NCBI RefSeq assembly: GCF_950295315.1
Contig: NC_080168.1
Location: forward strand, 73,760,553 to 73,824,552
Direction of reading: 5' to 3'
From: Erinaceus europaeus
Lineage: Eukaryota; Chordata; Mammalia; Eulipotyphla; Erinaceidae
Length of the DNA stretch: 64,000 nt
The position numbers and the translations under genes were made by a program. Under the pieces are notes generated by a model. It saw only the letters and a program-made list of their open reading frames with translations, was not told where the DNA came from and did not search any database. This document shows, piece by piece, positions 54,588 to 64,000 of the stretch (its first letter is position 1; each line of letters starts with the position of its first letter).

Positions 54588-54866
54588 TTCCCTCCCCCTT
54601 TTGTTGCCCTTTTTGTTGTAGCCTGGTTGTGGTTATTATTGTTGTTGTTGATGTCGTTCGTTGTTGGATAGGACAGAGAGAAATCGAGAGAGGAGAGGAA
54701 GACAGAGAGGGCGAGAGAAAGATAGACACCTGCAGACTTGCTTCACCATCTGTGAAGTGACTCCCCTGCAGGTGGGGAGCCGGGGGCTTGAACCGGGATC
54801 CTTAGGCCCATCCTTGTGCTTTGCACCACATGTGCTTAACCTGCTGCGATACCACCTGACCCCCTA
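54588..54866 (-). mobile_element. Type A SINE, short form, 14-bp TSD
   Basis: CCCTTTTGTTGCCC linker, purine segment, GGGGCTTGAACCGGGATCC and TTAACCTGCTGCGATACC. The TSD CCACCTCCACTCCT lies at 54574-54587 and 54867-54880. Confidence 0.95.
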
Positions 54867-55004
54867 CCACCTCCACTCCTATGACTTCTATTCCCATCCT
54901 CATAACCCAAGCACCACCACCACTAGCATCTCCATCATAATCATCCATCATCATCATTCTCGATGTGATTGGTCATTCAACCATGCTGGGTACCATCTTT
55001 ACAT

Positions 55005-55032
55005 GTGTGTGTGTGTGTGGGTGGGGGGGGTG
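55005..55032. repeat. (GT)n and G-run
   Basis: GTGTGTGTGTGTGTGGG followed by TGGGGGGGG. Confidence 0.85.
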
Positions 55033-55104
55033 AGATCTGTGCATTTGTGACTTCATTGTGATTTCACCATTCAGATGGAGAGAAAAAAAGAGTGAAGGAG
55101 AAGG

Positions 55105-55225
55105 TGTTAGCACCAGAGCTTTCCCCAGTGCCATAATAGCACCTCCCATGAGGTACTGGTTTAAACCTGGGCTGCTCCTGTGGCTAGGCACATGCCCTAC
55201 ATGGTGAGCATCTCTCCAGCCCTCT
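55105..55225 (-). mobile_element. Old tRNA-derived SINE
   Basis: AGCACCAGAGCTTTCCCC, GGTTTAAACCTGGGC (antisense B box) and GGTGAGCATCTCTCCAGCC. Confidence 0.6.
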
Positions 55226-55254
55226 GGATAGGATTTTCATTAACTTCATCTTTT

Positions 55255-55470
55255 ATTTGAGGCTAGACCTCTGCACATGCTAGTTCCCTTGCTTATAATG
55301 CTTTTCCCTGAGCCTTTCCGGCTAGCACTGATACTCCCTATAGAAAACACCTTACCAACATTTTCCTTAAACCCTCCTGTACCTCTTTACCTCCTTCCAT
55401 CACTAAACCGGATCTCTGGGAGAACAGGGACCATATCTCTTTAGGATAACTGGGCAGTATGGAGCACACA
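55255..55470 (+). mobile_element. L2 3' end
   Basis: CTAGACCTCTGCACATGCTA, CTTATAATGCTTTTCCC, CTCTGGGAGAACAGGGACC and GCAGTATGGAGCACACAG follow the L2 3' order. Confidence 0.7.
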
Positions 55471-56392
55471 GCCCACTAGTTCGATATGGGACTGTGTATT
55501 TGTCCAAAACATACGACATTTGAACCATATGTATAGCTATATAGCTAGGAAGTTGGAATTCCCCCTCAGTACTTTCCCAGCACTAAAGCTTTTCCCACTG
55601 TTACTCTGTCTTCTCTTCCTCCTTGCTCCTTTTTGGCTACACAGAGGCATGACATAGTAGCAAAAGCAGTGGCCTCAACTCTTAGGCTGAATTCACATCC
55701 AGATAGTACATGCAAGGTCCTAACGGCTCATTATTTATTATGACTTTGATTGGCTCCTCTTCATGCTCAATCTGTGTATGTGTTGGGAGTTGTAGGGTGG
55801 GGGACACGTAAAATCTTTTGTGCAGTTGTGTTCTTTGAATTTTCCAGAGCCCCTGCCAAAGGAGTCAATACTTTAAGGCTGATGACAGTGACACAGAGAG
55901 GCCTCTAATACACATGGAATGATGGGATCTGTTACAATAATAGTTTATTATAGTTATGAAAAAAGAGATATAAATCATGCAGATAATGGTTATAGGAAGA
56001 GGATTGTGATTAGTAGGAGTCTCAAGCAATAAAGAAACTTTGGAAGTGGAATGATTTTAACTTTTAGTGAAGCCTTGAATACACTGCCCCAAGAAATGAG
56101 AAGAGCTGAGGAAAGTGGATGAGAAAAATAAAGGGTACAAAAGAAAGAAAAAAAAAGTACCTGGAAAAATTGTGCAAATAGGCAGGAAATATTAGTAATG
56201 GTATGAAATGAACTGGAAATTCACTGCAAATCCAGAGATTTCTCCAAATGCAAGGTGACAAAGATAATTATTTTCTAAACAGATGGTAAATTAAGATAAT
56301 GCTGGTTTTGCTTCCTAGTTACTTTTGTGATCAGTGTTTTCAAAGTTAACTAGTACTGTGTTGAATATATTGTCACATCAAATGGCAATTTG
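55471..56392. other. No gene seen
   Basis: No repeat recognised with confidence; no coding signal. Confidence 0.4.
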
Positions 56393-56403
56393 AAAAGCAG
56401 TAC

Positions 56404-56698
56404 CTCGGAGGGTAGATAGCATAATGGTTATGTAAAGAGACTCTCATGCCTGAGGCTCCAAAGTCCCAGGTTCAATCCCCTGCACTACCATAAGCCAAAA
56501 CTGAGCAGTGCTCTGGTTAAAAAAAAAAAAAAGTGGTCCAGGAAGTGGTGCAGTGGATAAAGGGTTGGACTCTCAAGCATGAGGTCTTGAGTTCAATCCC
56601 CGGAAGCACATGTACCAGAGTGATGTCTGGTCCTTTCTCTCTCCTCCTATCCCTCTCATAAATAAATAAATAAATAATTTAAAAAGAGGAAAGGGAAA
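56404..56698 (+). mobile_element. SINE dimer: type C joined to type B in one TSD
   Basis: Type C (about 56404-56534: GGGTAGATAGCATAATGG, GCCTGAGGCTCCAAAGTCCC, A-run) runs directly into type B (about 56535-56698: GGTCCAGGAAGTGGTGCAG, GGACTCTCAAGCATGAGG, (AAAT)n tail). AAAAGCAGTAC lies at 56393-56403 and again at 56699-56709, outside both units. Confidence 0.85.
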
Positions 56699-56709
56699 AA
56701 AAGCAGTAC

Positions 56710-57290
56710 TAAGGAAAGCAATAAATAAGGTAAAATTAACTTCCATTTATTAAAAAATCATCACAACTGGCAAACTAGATTTACAAGGTCAACATGTGAG
56801 AAACAAATGGGAATTTTTTTTATGTAGCTTTGTACATGTTACAAAATACAGAAAAATCAACATATCCTAGAAACTGGTGCTATAATTGCAGGTTTAATTT
56901 TACCAGTGGTTATATTTCTCATAGTTTCCTGTGTTGGCGTTGATGGCATGGGAATGAATGACCACAGAATTAGCAATTATCCCATAACTTGAAAAGTGTG
57001 GTCAAATTTGTTTCTGTTAGCCTTAAGTTTTCCACTTGCAAAAAAACTTACTACACAAAAGTTCTTGGGGGTGGGAGATCAGTCCAATCTTCTTTGGTGT
57101 TAGAAGCTAGTGGAGATAATGATATCACTAAATTCACTCTCTTTATGAAGAAAGAAAAATGATGGCTGGTGTTTCTCTCTAAATAGCTGAAATCATCAAG
57201 CACCACTTTTTTAACTATACAGAGAATGGGGTAAATACAGCAAAACATTTTTACTTCAGTTTCCTACAAAATAAACTTATTAAGATTATT
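56710..57290. other. No gene seen
   Basis: AT-rich with no repeat assigned. Confidence 0.4.
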
Positions 57291-57296
57291 CTGGTC

Positions 57297-57445
57297 ATGG
57301 TCCAGGAGGTGGCTCTGTGAATAAAGTGTTGGACTCTCAAGCACAAGGTCCTGAGTTTGATCCCTAGCAACAGAGTGATAGATGGTTCCTTCTCTCTTTC
57401 CTCCTTTCTCATTAATTAATAAATAAATTTTTTATAAAAAGGTTG
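57297..57445 (+). mobile_element. Type B SINE
   Basis: GGTCCAGGAGGTGGCTCTG, GGACTCTCAAGCACAAGG, GTTTGATCCCTAG (B box) and TTAATTAATAAATAAATT. A diverged flanking repeat (TCTGGTCATG / TCCAGTCATG) may be its TSD. Confidence 0.88.
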
Positions 57446-57604
57446 TTCCAGTCATGCTACTGATTTGTAGCACAGCATGGCTTAATGATAAAAGAAAAAG
57501 TTGATAATTTCCATTTGCTCTTCTACCTATGGTAATCTCACACTCCTATATTGTTATGTAGCTTGCCCTTGATTGTGATTCCTCTGGTTAAGGAATCAAC
57601 TTCA

Positions 57605-57810
57605 CCTCTCCTCCCCTCCCTTCCCCTCCCCTCCCCTCCCCTCCCCTCCCCTCCCCTCCCCTCCCCTCCCCTCCCCTCTCCTCTCCTCTTCTCTCCTCTC
57701 CTCTCCTCTTTCCTCACTGTTACCCTCCCCTCCCCTTCCCTTTTCCACTTGCCCTTCCCTTCCCTTCCCTTCCCTTCCCTTCCCTTCCCTTCCCTTCCCT
57801 TCCCTTCCCG
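57605..57810. repeat. Two-part pentanucleotide satellite (CTCCC)n then (TTCCC)n
   Basis: Pure (CCCCT)n runs at about 57617-57677, a TCTCC mosaic follows, then (TTCCC)n at about 57753-57808. The - strand is purine-only with regularly spaced G-runs. The long frames on both strands (Ser/Pro/Leu, or Glu/Gly/Lys/Arg) are pure repeat artefacts. Confidence 0.96.
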
Positions 57811-57814
57811 TCTC

Positions 57815-58040
57815 TTCACTTCTTTTATTTCTGCCAATAGAGTTACTGCTGTCAGTGAACAATGGTCATTTTTTAATTTTTTTGATATATGGTGGAATTA
57901 ATGGGAGGGGAGAGAGAGAGAGAGAGAAAGAGAGAGGGAGAGAGATTTACAGCACTGCTCCACCACTATGAAGCTTCTTTTCTGGTGTATGGTAACTTGT
58001 GCATTCTACTAGATATGCCACCACCCAACCTCATGAATCT
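57815..58040 (-). mobile_element. Type A SINE, long 3' module, diverged
   Basis: CAATAGAGTTACTGCTGTC (3' module), GGGAGGGGAGAGAGAG purine segment, CAGCACTGCTCCACCAC and GATATGCCACCACCCAACC. The pentamer satellite sits directly before its tail end. Confidence 0.7.
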
Positions 58041-58365
58041 CAGTTATTTCTCTACCACGTGCAGAGAGGATGTTCAATGAGAATGCTTTGAATACATCCT
58101 TGTGTGCTGAAATTCAGGTTCTAGAAAACTGAATTAGTGGCTAACTATCTGGAAAAGAGTGCAGCTAAGGGGGCAGAATTCATGAGCACAAAAGAAAAAA
58201 ACTATGTCATTTTCTCTTTCAAATATGCCATTGACTCAGAGGTTATATAGGGTCCTGGGCTAAATATGAATATACATGAGCCCTGGGTCAGATTGATGTG
58301 GTAAACAGTTAATGGATTTATATATTTTCTCAAGTTTGAGATCTACTTTCTACTCCATCTTTCGA
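58041..58365. other. No gene seen
   Basis: No assigned repeat. Confidence 0.4.
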
Positions 58366-58367
58366 GC

Positions 58368-58560
58368 CACCGGCTCCCCATCTGCAGGGGAGTTGTTTCA
58401 CGCTTAAGTGGTTAAGCAGGTTTACAGGTGTCTATCTTTCTCTCCCCCTCTCTGTCTTCCTTTCCTCTCTCCACTTCTTTCTGTCCTATCCAACAACAAT
58501 AATAACTACAACAATAAAACAACAAGGGCAACAAAAGGTAATAAATAAATATTAAGAAGA
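58368..58560 (+). mobile_element. 5'-truncated type A SINE
   Basis: Starts at CACCGGCTCCCCATCTGCAGG with no boxes; pyrimidine segment, (AAC/AAT)n and AATAAATAAATATT tail. Confidence 0.87.
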
Positions 58561-58848
58561 AAAAAACTTTATAAAATAATATAAATGTCTTGGGTCCCTT
58601 AAAGCACATGGTTTCCCAAAAAAAATGTATTTGAAAAGAAGGAAAAAAAAAAGATAAGTGAAAGTGCACTGTTGGAGAAGCAGGAGAATTATGTTTGACC
58701 ACTTCATTTCTCTGGGCCAGATGTTCCACATCTGGAACATGGTGATCTGAGTTGGCTTTCAGTCATGGTATGTACACAGTGGTGGTGCCCTCCTTCTTTG
58801 AAAGAAGCTCAGAGAGGGGATAGATAATGAATGAATAGATATATGGGT
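58561..58848. other. No gene seen
   Basis: No assigned repeat. Confidence 0.4.
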
Positions 58849-58849
58849 A

Positions 58850-58857
58850 CAGGTGTG

Positions 58858-58920
<63 letters not shown>

Positions 58921-58930
58921 GTGTATGTAT
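58850..58930. repeat. (GT)n microsatellite
   Basis: GTGTGTGCGTGTGTG... with a few interruptions; source of the Cys/Val-rich frames. Confidence 0.96.
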
Positions 58931-59499
58931 GCCCCCTCTTCCTGCTAACCTGGTGCAGGAAGATGGACAACAAAGGCTTCATATGCAGATACTCATGCAG
59001 AATATCAGAGAACCCAGACAGCTAACAGACAAGGAGTCTGCTTACAAGTTCATAGATAGCAGTTACCAGAGAGGCCAAGACTTCTTTCACTTATGATAGG
59101 TAGACCCAATTCCCAAAGAACTGACTTAAGTGTTAGCAACACAGATACATATATCTTATGCTATTAGAGGAACTGGTTGGTGTGAATTTTAAAGTAATAA
59201 GGGACCATTCCCCCCTCCCCAGCTTTAAATGTAATCTATGTTAATTGCAAACATTCTGTAGATCTCAGGAAAATATAAAAAAGATAAAAATCACTTGGAA
59301 ACATTTGGAAGTTAATATATTTATCTAATCCTTTGGCATATTTTCATATTCCTCCCACAAATAAGCAAATGAGTATTTAAAAAAATGAGATGTCAATGTA
59401 CATGTTGTTTAAAACATATTTTTCCCTCTTACTATAGTACAGTCACTCTCCCATATCTTCATGCATTTAAGTCTGATGCCTTTTTTAAAACAAAAAAGG
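58931..59499. other. No gene seen
   Basis: No assigned repeat. Confidence 0.4.
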
Positions 59500-59640
59500 A
59501 GTTACTTATTAATAAGAGAGAGAAAACTAGAACATCATGCTGGCGTATGTTATTTCAGGAATTGAACTGGGACCTCATGCTTGCAAGTCTGCCTGTGGCA
59601 CCTCTGGGTCAAACTTTTTTTTTTTTTTTTTTTTTTTTTA
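59500..59640 (-). mobile_element. Old tRNA-derived SINE (type B-like) and T-run
   Basis: TTATTAATAAGAGAGAGAAA, GAATTGAACTGGGACCTC and ATGCTTGCAAGTCTGCC; then a run of about 25 T at 59616-59639. Confidence 0.6.
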
Positions 59641-59677
59641 CTAGGAATAGAAGGCTTGAGACCTTGTCTCTAACTAT

Positions 59678-59725
<48 letters not shown>

Positions 59726-61041
59726 GCAAGGAGACATTAACAAAATCATAGGATGGGGGGGTACAACTCCACACAATTCCCGCCATCCAATCTCCATATC
59801 CCATCCCCTCCCCAATAGCTTTCCCATTCTCTATCCCTCTGGGAGCATAGACCCAGGGTCATTGTGGGTTACAGAAGGTGGAAGGTCTGGCTTCTGTAAT
59901 TGCTTTCCCTCTGAACATGGGCGTTGACTGGTCGGTCCATACTCCCAGTCTGCCTCTCTCTTTCCCTAGTAGGGTGGGTCTCTGGGGAAGCTGAGCTCCA
60001 GGATGCATTGGTGGGGTCTTCAGTCCAGGGAAGCCTGGCCGGCATCCTGATGACATCTGGAACCTGGTGGCTGAAAAGAGAGTTAACATACGAAGCCAAA
60101 CAAATTGCTGAGCAATCATGGACCCAAAGGTTGGAATAGTGAAAATGAAGTTTTGTGGGGTACTCACTGCAAACTCTAGTGTACTACTGCTTTCAGGTAT
60201 ATATTTGCCCTAGTTTATGGATACCTGTGAATATATGCTCTATCTCCTGGAACCTGGACTATATCTAGGTTTTGGGACTTTGTTAGGAAGTGAACCACCT
60301 GGGATGGAATTAGAGAATACTATGAAAGGAAAGGTCTCACCCGAGTGATGAAGCTGAAGGGTTGTCGTTCCACACGTGAAGTCTCTGGACACCATCTGAA
60401 CTGAAGCATGCTGGGGTGGCACCCATTGCTTTGATTAGGTTGCGATCAGCGGATGCAGTATTATTTGATAAGAATTGGGAGAAGCATACGGGAAAGTGGG
60501 CCCTACCCTACGGTCCCATGACTGGGGAAAGTTTAGGCTCTATAATGGAAATGTGAGGTTCCTGCTGTCTTAGGGTTCAAGAAGACAATGGATAGTTAAC
60601 TGTTATTATCACATTATTTGGTAATTGGGTTAACTTTGAAAAGTCCCTTTGTTAGACATACAATCAATTTTCCCCCCTCTCATATTAATTAAATAGTGAT
60701 TTATATGACTACAATTTAATAGGTGTGTACATAAACACCATTCCCATTACCAAAAGATTGTGTCCCATCCCACCCCCCAACCCCCCACCCCTGCCAGCCC
60801 AGGAAGCCGCATGTCCACCCTCCCCCTCACCACAGGGTTTTTACTTTGGTGCCCTACTTTCAATTTAGTCAGATCCTGCTTTGAGTTTCCCTTTCAGATC
60901 TTCTTTCTCAACTTCTGTTGATGAGTGGGATCATCCCATACTCATCTTTATCTTTATGACTTAGCTAACTTAACATAATTCCTTCTAGCTCTGACCAAGA
61001 TGGATCAGAGAAGTTGAATTCATTGTTCTTAGTAGCTGCAT

Positions 61042-61238
61042 GGGTTGCATTGGATCGACCTTCTCGTGGTGCATCTCATGAGTACCCATTCATTGGGGAA
61101 ACTGACGATCCTTCCTAGCCGACTGAATCCACATGGATCCCAGTCACTTTCAAAGCCAGCAACAAGCAGCTCCTGACAGCTTTCAACTTGACGCTGTTGA
61201 CTGGCTACGGAAGAAGGGCAAATGCTAGAAGAAGAAGA
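61042..61238 (+). mobile_element. Non-autonomous Vingi derivative with 11-bp TSD
   Basis: The first part (61042-61186) matches the 5' end of the 44-47 kb element, including CATTCATTGGGGAAACTGAC and the start codon region. The last part (about 61187-61238) matches its 3' end (GACGCTGTTGACTGGCTACG and the GAAGAAG tail). About 2.9 kb in between are missing; TCAA is shared at the two deletion edges. The TSD AGTAGCTGCAT lies at 61031-61041 and 61239-61249, and the L1 reads on uninterrupted outside it. Confidence 0.92.
61133..61228 (+). CDS. 31-codon open frame of the Vingi derivative
   Basis: ATG at 61133-61135 and stop TAG at 61226-61228. The frame joins the first 18 residues of the Vingi protein (MDPSHFQSQQQAAPDSFQ) in frame to its last 13 (LDAVDWLRKKGKC). 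No domain survives, and a function for so short a peptide is not implied. I list it because the deletion kept start, frame and stop; that could equally be chance (one in three). Confidence 0.35.
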   Translation: MDPSHFQSQQQAAPDSFQLDAVDWLRKKGKC

Positions 61239-61830
61239 AGTAGCTGCATAGTATTCCATTGTGTATATATACCACAGCCTTCTCAGCCACTTATCTGTTG
61301 TTGGGCACCTGGATTGCTTCCAGGTTTTAGCTATTATGAATTGTGCTGCTATGAACATAGGAGTACACACATCTTTTTGGTTGGGTGTTCCATAACACCT
61401 TGGAGTATATCCCCAGGAGAGGAATTACTGGGTCATATGGAAGGTCCATGTCTAGCCTTGTGAGAGTTTTCCAGACTGCTCTCCACAGAGGCTGGACCAA
61501 TTTACATTCCCACCAGCAGCGTAGAAGGGTTCCTCTGTCCCCACAGCCTCTCCAGCATTTGTTGCTGCTGTCCTTTTTGATGTATGCCATTCTTACAGGA
61601 GTGAGGTGGTATCTCAATGTTGTCTTAATTTGCATTTCTCTGACAATCAGTGACCTGGAGCAGTTTTTCATATGTTTGTTAGCCTTTTGGATCTCCTCTG
61701 GAGTGAATGTTCTGTTCATATCCTCTGCCCATTTATGGATGGGGCCATTTGCTTTTTTGTTGCTAAGTTTGCTGAGCTCTTTGTATATTTTGGTGATTAG
61801 TCTCTTGTCTGATGTATGGGGTCAGACTTT

Positions 61831-63060
61831 TTAATGCCTTTTAATGAATGGACAGTAGAGTTGAATTTACATACTACATATTATATATTACATGTTGTAT
61901 ATTATATATTATATGCATGCGTTTTTGTTTACTTTGATTATAATTTAGCAACACTTATGAATCTCCTTGCTGGTAATCCTCATACATCTTTCTCAAATGT
62001 TTCCTTATGGCACTTTTTCTATAGTAATCATTTTAAAAAATTTATTATCAGTCAGAAAAGCTTTAAACATCTCAAAGAGAATGTTTTAAGTGATGTTGAG
62101 CCCGTGGGCATATACAAATAGGCGGTGGAAAAGGCTCAATAAATTTAAGGCTGCTTTAGGCATGTCTGTCTCAAAAGCATTAACAACAGCACCCCCCCCC
62201 ACTCCTAACCTTTCTATGCACTCCCCCAGGAATAGACAGGCTGAGGGAAAAAAAACACCCCCTGGGGTAAGGAGAGGCTGGAGAGTCTTGGATTCCCTGA
62301 CAAAGGGAGAGTAATGATGTGTAGAGCAATGTGATTTAAAAATAAAAATAATAATAAAAAACCCCTCATGTTCCTTCACTTTTTTTGTTTGTTTTTGGTC
62401 TTAGGGAAAAAGGTAGAAGGATAGTTTCCAGAGCTGACTTAGATTCTCCACAGGCTTACAGTATCATCACTTTCCTTTAGGCTATCCTAGTGGAGCCCTC
62501 CATTTTTAGCTTCCTATCCTTGTCTGTCAGGAGGAAGAAAGGGAATCTCAGGATCTGTCTCACACCACCCACCCATACAGAGAGGAGCCAAGATTTCAGC
62601 AAATCCCCAGGTACTAAATTCCACCCAGGCTATGACTGCTCTTAGTCAGTGAACCACCTTGAAAATTGCAAGTAGAAGGCATATTTCATTCCTATAACCT
62701 GTATTCTGGCTATAGCTTTGAACAAACTCCATGGGGAGAACCTGTATCACATAACTCTCTCTCAACCCACCCTGAAGTGGCCACACAGGTAGTAGCATGG
62801 GGACCTATAACAATAGTGGGTAGAGGGTGATGGAGTAAACAGAAACTGAACACTTAACAATCCAAAAGAATCTCTGTACCGACCTAGAAGAGTTGGTGCT
62901 TTGGCCCATTCATGCTCCACTAATGTAGATCTATGCCCAAGACCTACATGGGGTAAACCAAGGTAGTGGTGATGGTGATAAAATGGTGAGCCTTGGGTCT
63001 TCTAACTATTTCTGCTTTAAAAACAAAAACAAAAAAAGCTTATTCATTTTTACTTTTGTG
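61831..63060. other. No gene seen
   Basis: A TATA-rich stretch lies at 61870-61920 and an A/C-rich stretch near 62190-62260. Short frames (62090-62314 and the opposed 62379-62086) overlap on both strands without motifs. Confidence 0.4.
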
Positions 63061-63124
63061 CTCTGTTTTTATTTATTAGTAGTTTGTTATAAGATTGTAA
63101 GATTACAATGTATCCCAAGGTTTG

Positions 63125-63250
63125 TTTGTTTATTTATTAATGAGAGAGGCAGAGAGAGTCAGGGCACTTGTGTGATTATTGGGGATTGAATCAGGACCAC
63201 ATGCTTGCAAGTTCAATGCTGTATCTACTGCACCACCATGGGGCTGCATC
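63125..63250 (-). mobile_element. Type B-like SINE, antisense
   Basis: GTTTATTTATTAATGAGAGA, GGGATTGAATCAGGACC (antisense B box), ATGCTTGCAAGTTCAATG and CTACTGCACCACCATGGGGC. Confidence 0.75.
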
Positions 63251-63259
63251 ATTTCAATT

Positions 63260-63545
63260 TTTTTTTTCATATTTATTTATTTATTTATTTTCCTTTTGTT
63301 GCCCTTGTTGTAGTTATTATTGTTGTTGTTACTGATGATGTTGTTGTTGGATAGGACAGAGAGAAATGGGGAGAGGAGGGGAAGACAGAGAGGGGGAGAG
63401 AAAGATAGACACCTGCAGACCTGCTTCACCACCTGTGAAGCAACCCCCCTGCAGGTGGGGAGCCGGGGGCTGGAACTGGGAACCTTATGCTGGTCCTTGC
63501 ACTTTGTGCCACCTGAGTTTAATCTGCTGCACTACTGCCCACCCC
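63260..63545 (-). mobile_element. Type A SINE, short form
   Basis: (TTTA)n, CCTTTTGTTGCCCTTGTTG, (GTT)n, AGAAATGGGGAGAGGAGGGG, GCAGGTGGGGAGCCGGGGG, CTGGAACTGGGAACC and TTAATCTGCTGCACTACTG. The two overlapping + frames here are SINE artefacts. Confidence 0.93.
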
Positions 63546-64000
63546 ACCTTTTTTTAAATGTCTCAGTCTCAACACAAAATTATTTTTCAGAAAGAATCTC
63601 ATAGATCTTTATACCCACACTATTGCGGAAGTGAAGGGCTAGAGGAGAATGGTATAGCTGCTTTGTTCCCCTCTTCCCCACACGAAGTCCTGCCAGTCTT
63701 CAAGTGCCCCTCTTCCTCCTTGTAAGGAGAGTAACAATAAGCTCTTCCTAATTCTACCATCTGTGGAGGGAGGTGTTTTGTTGTTGAAAGTGGAATAGGA
63801 TATAGCAGATGGATATTCACTTAAGGACAGATTACAATACTTGGAAAATACTTAAGTGTTTTGCATATATTTGAAGCCAGGAGTAGAAGTAATGTAATAA
63901 TAACAACAATCCACATTGATCAGGATTTCATAAATTTGTTTTCTCATAACCAGGTTTGAGCTAGCTTTTCTCCATGGGTAAGAAAAGATAAAAGGAATGA
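63546..64000. other. No gene seen
   Basis: No assigned repeat up to the window end. Confidence 0.4.

Larger units (their letters stand above)
59664..61830 (-). mobile_element. L1 with ORF2 3' end and 3' UTR, antisense
   Basis: (TTTA)n at about 59664-59723 is the antisense (TAAA)n tail. The UTR blocks run to about 60660 with the central segment missing, as in 536-1458. The UTR-ORF2 border follows (ACATAAACACCATTCCC, C-run), and ORF2 continues to about 61830. The - frame 61719-61327 carries RCWRG-like [17 protein letters not shown] and [12 protein letters not shown] of the ORF2 C-terminus. It is interrupted by the short Vingi derivative. Confidence 0.88.

Noticed and set aside
57538..57901. 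Arg/Glu/Gly-rich and Pro/Leu-rich frames
   Set aside because: Pentanucleotide satellite read in different frames.

Overview
The window is mammalian nuclear DNA. It is AT-rich and packed with transposable elements, and I can support no host protein-coding gene or exon in it. Two things point to a hedgehog (Erinaceidae, most likely Erinaceus). First, there are dozens of tRNA-derived SINEs of the insectivore ERI type. Second, there is a Vingi-clade non-LTR retrotransposon, a group that among mammals is known to me only from hedgehogs. Nearly all longer open frames are inverted-repeat shadows, microsatellite read-throughs or pieces of retroelements.

Layout. 0-3.5 kb: SINEs, a MIR, and L1 3' ends with clear target-site duplications (TSDs). 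3.6-7.0 kb: remnants of a class I (gammaretrovirus-like) endogenous retrovirus, an LTR-like segment on the + strand and antisense integrase and env pieces in a scrambled order. 7-12 kb: SINEs and a long antisense L1 whose 3' UTR appears to exceed 2 kb. 12-22 kb: SINEs nested in an old antisense L1, an L2 3' end, and an LTR-like segment on the - strand. 22-26 kb: mostly repeat-poor, with one MaLR-type LTR. 26.0-26.6 kb: a GC-richer block I could not identify. 26.8-43 kb: dense L1 3' ends, SINEs and microsatellites. 43.9-47.2 kb: an apparently full-length Vingi element with its 5' two-thirds inverted. 47.26-47.75 kb: a solo LTR with a 6-bp TSD. 48-59 kb: L1 pieces, SINEs, L2 and microsatellites. 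59.7-61.8 kb: an antisense L1 carrying a 197-bp internally deleted Vingi derivative. 62-64 kb: SINEs.

The main result is the pair of Vingi insertions. The 3.26-kb copy carries APE endonuclease and reverse transcriptase sequence. It has an 11-bp TSD, a twin-priming-type inversion and a 177-bp duplication at the inversion breakpoint. It is dead: it has frameshifts and a motif A Asp to Tyr change. The second copy keeps only the two ends of the element, fused in frame into a 31-codon open frame, and has its own 11-bp TSD in an L1. Together they show an autonomous element and a trans-mobilised derivative in one window.

SINE names used here are descriptive. Type A is the long ERI-like SINE with a pyrimidine-rich right half; some copies carry an extra 3' module. 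Type B has the box region GGACTCTCAAGCATGAGG. Type C has ATGCCTGAGGCTCCAAAG. Boundaries without a stated TSD are approximate.
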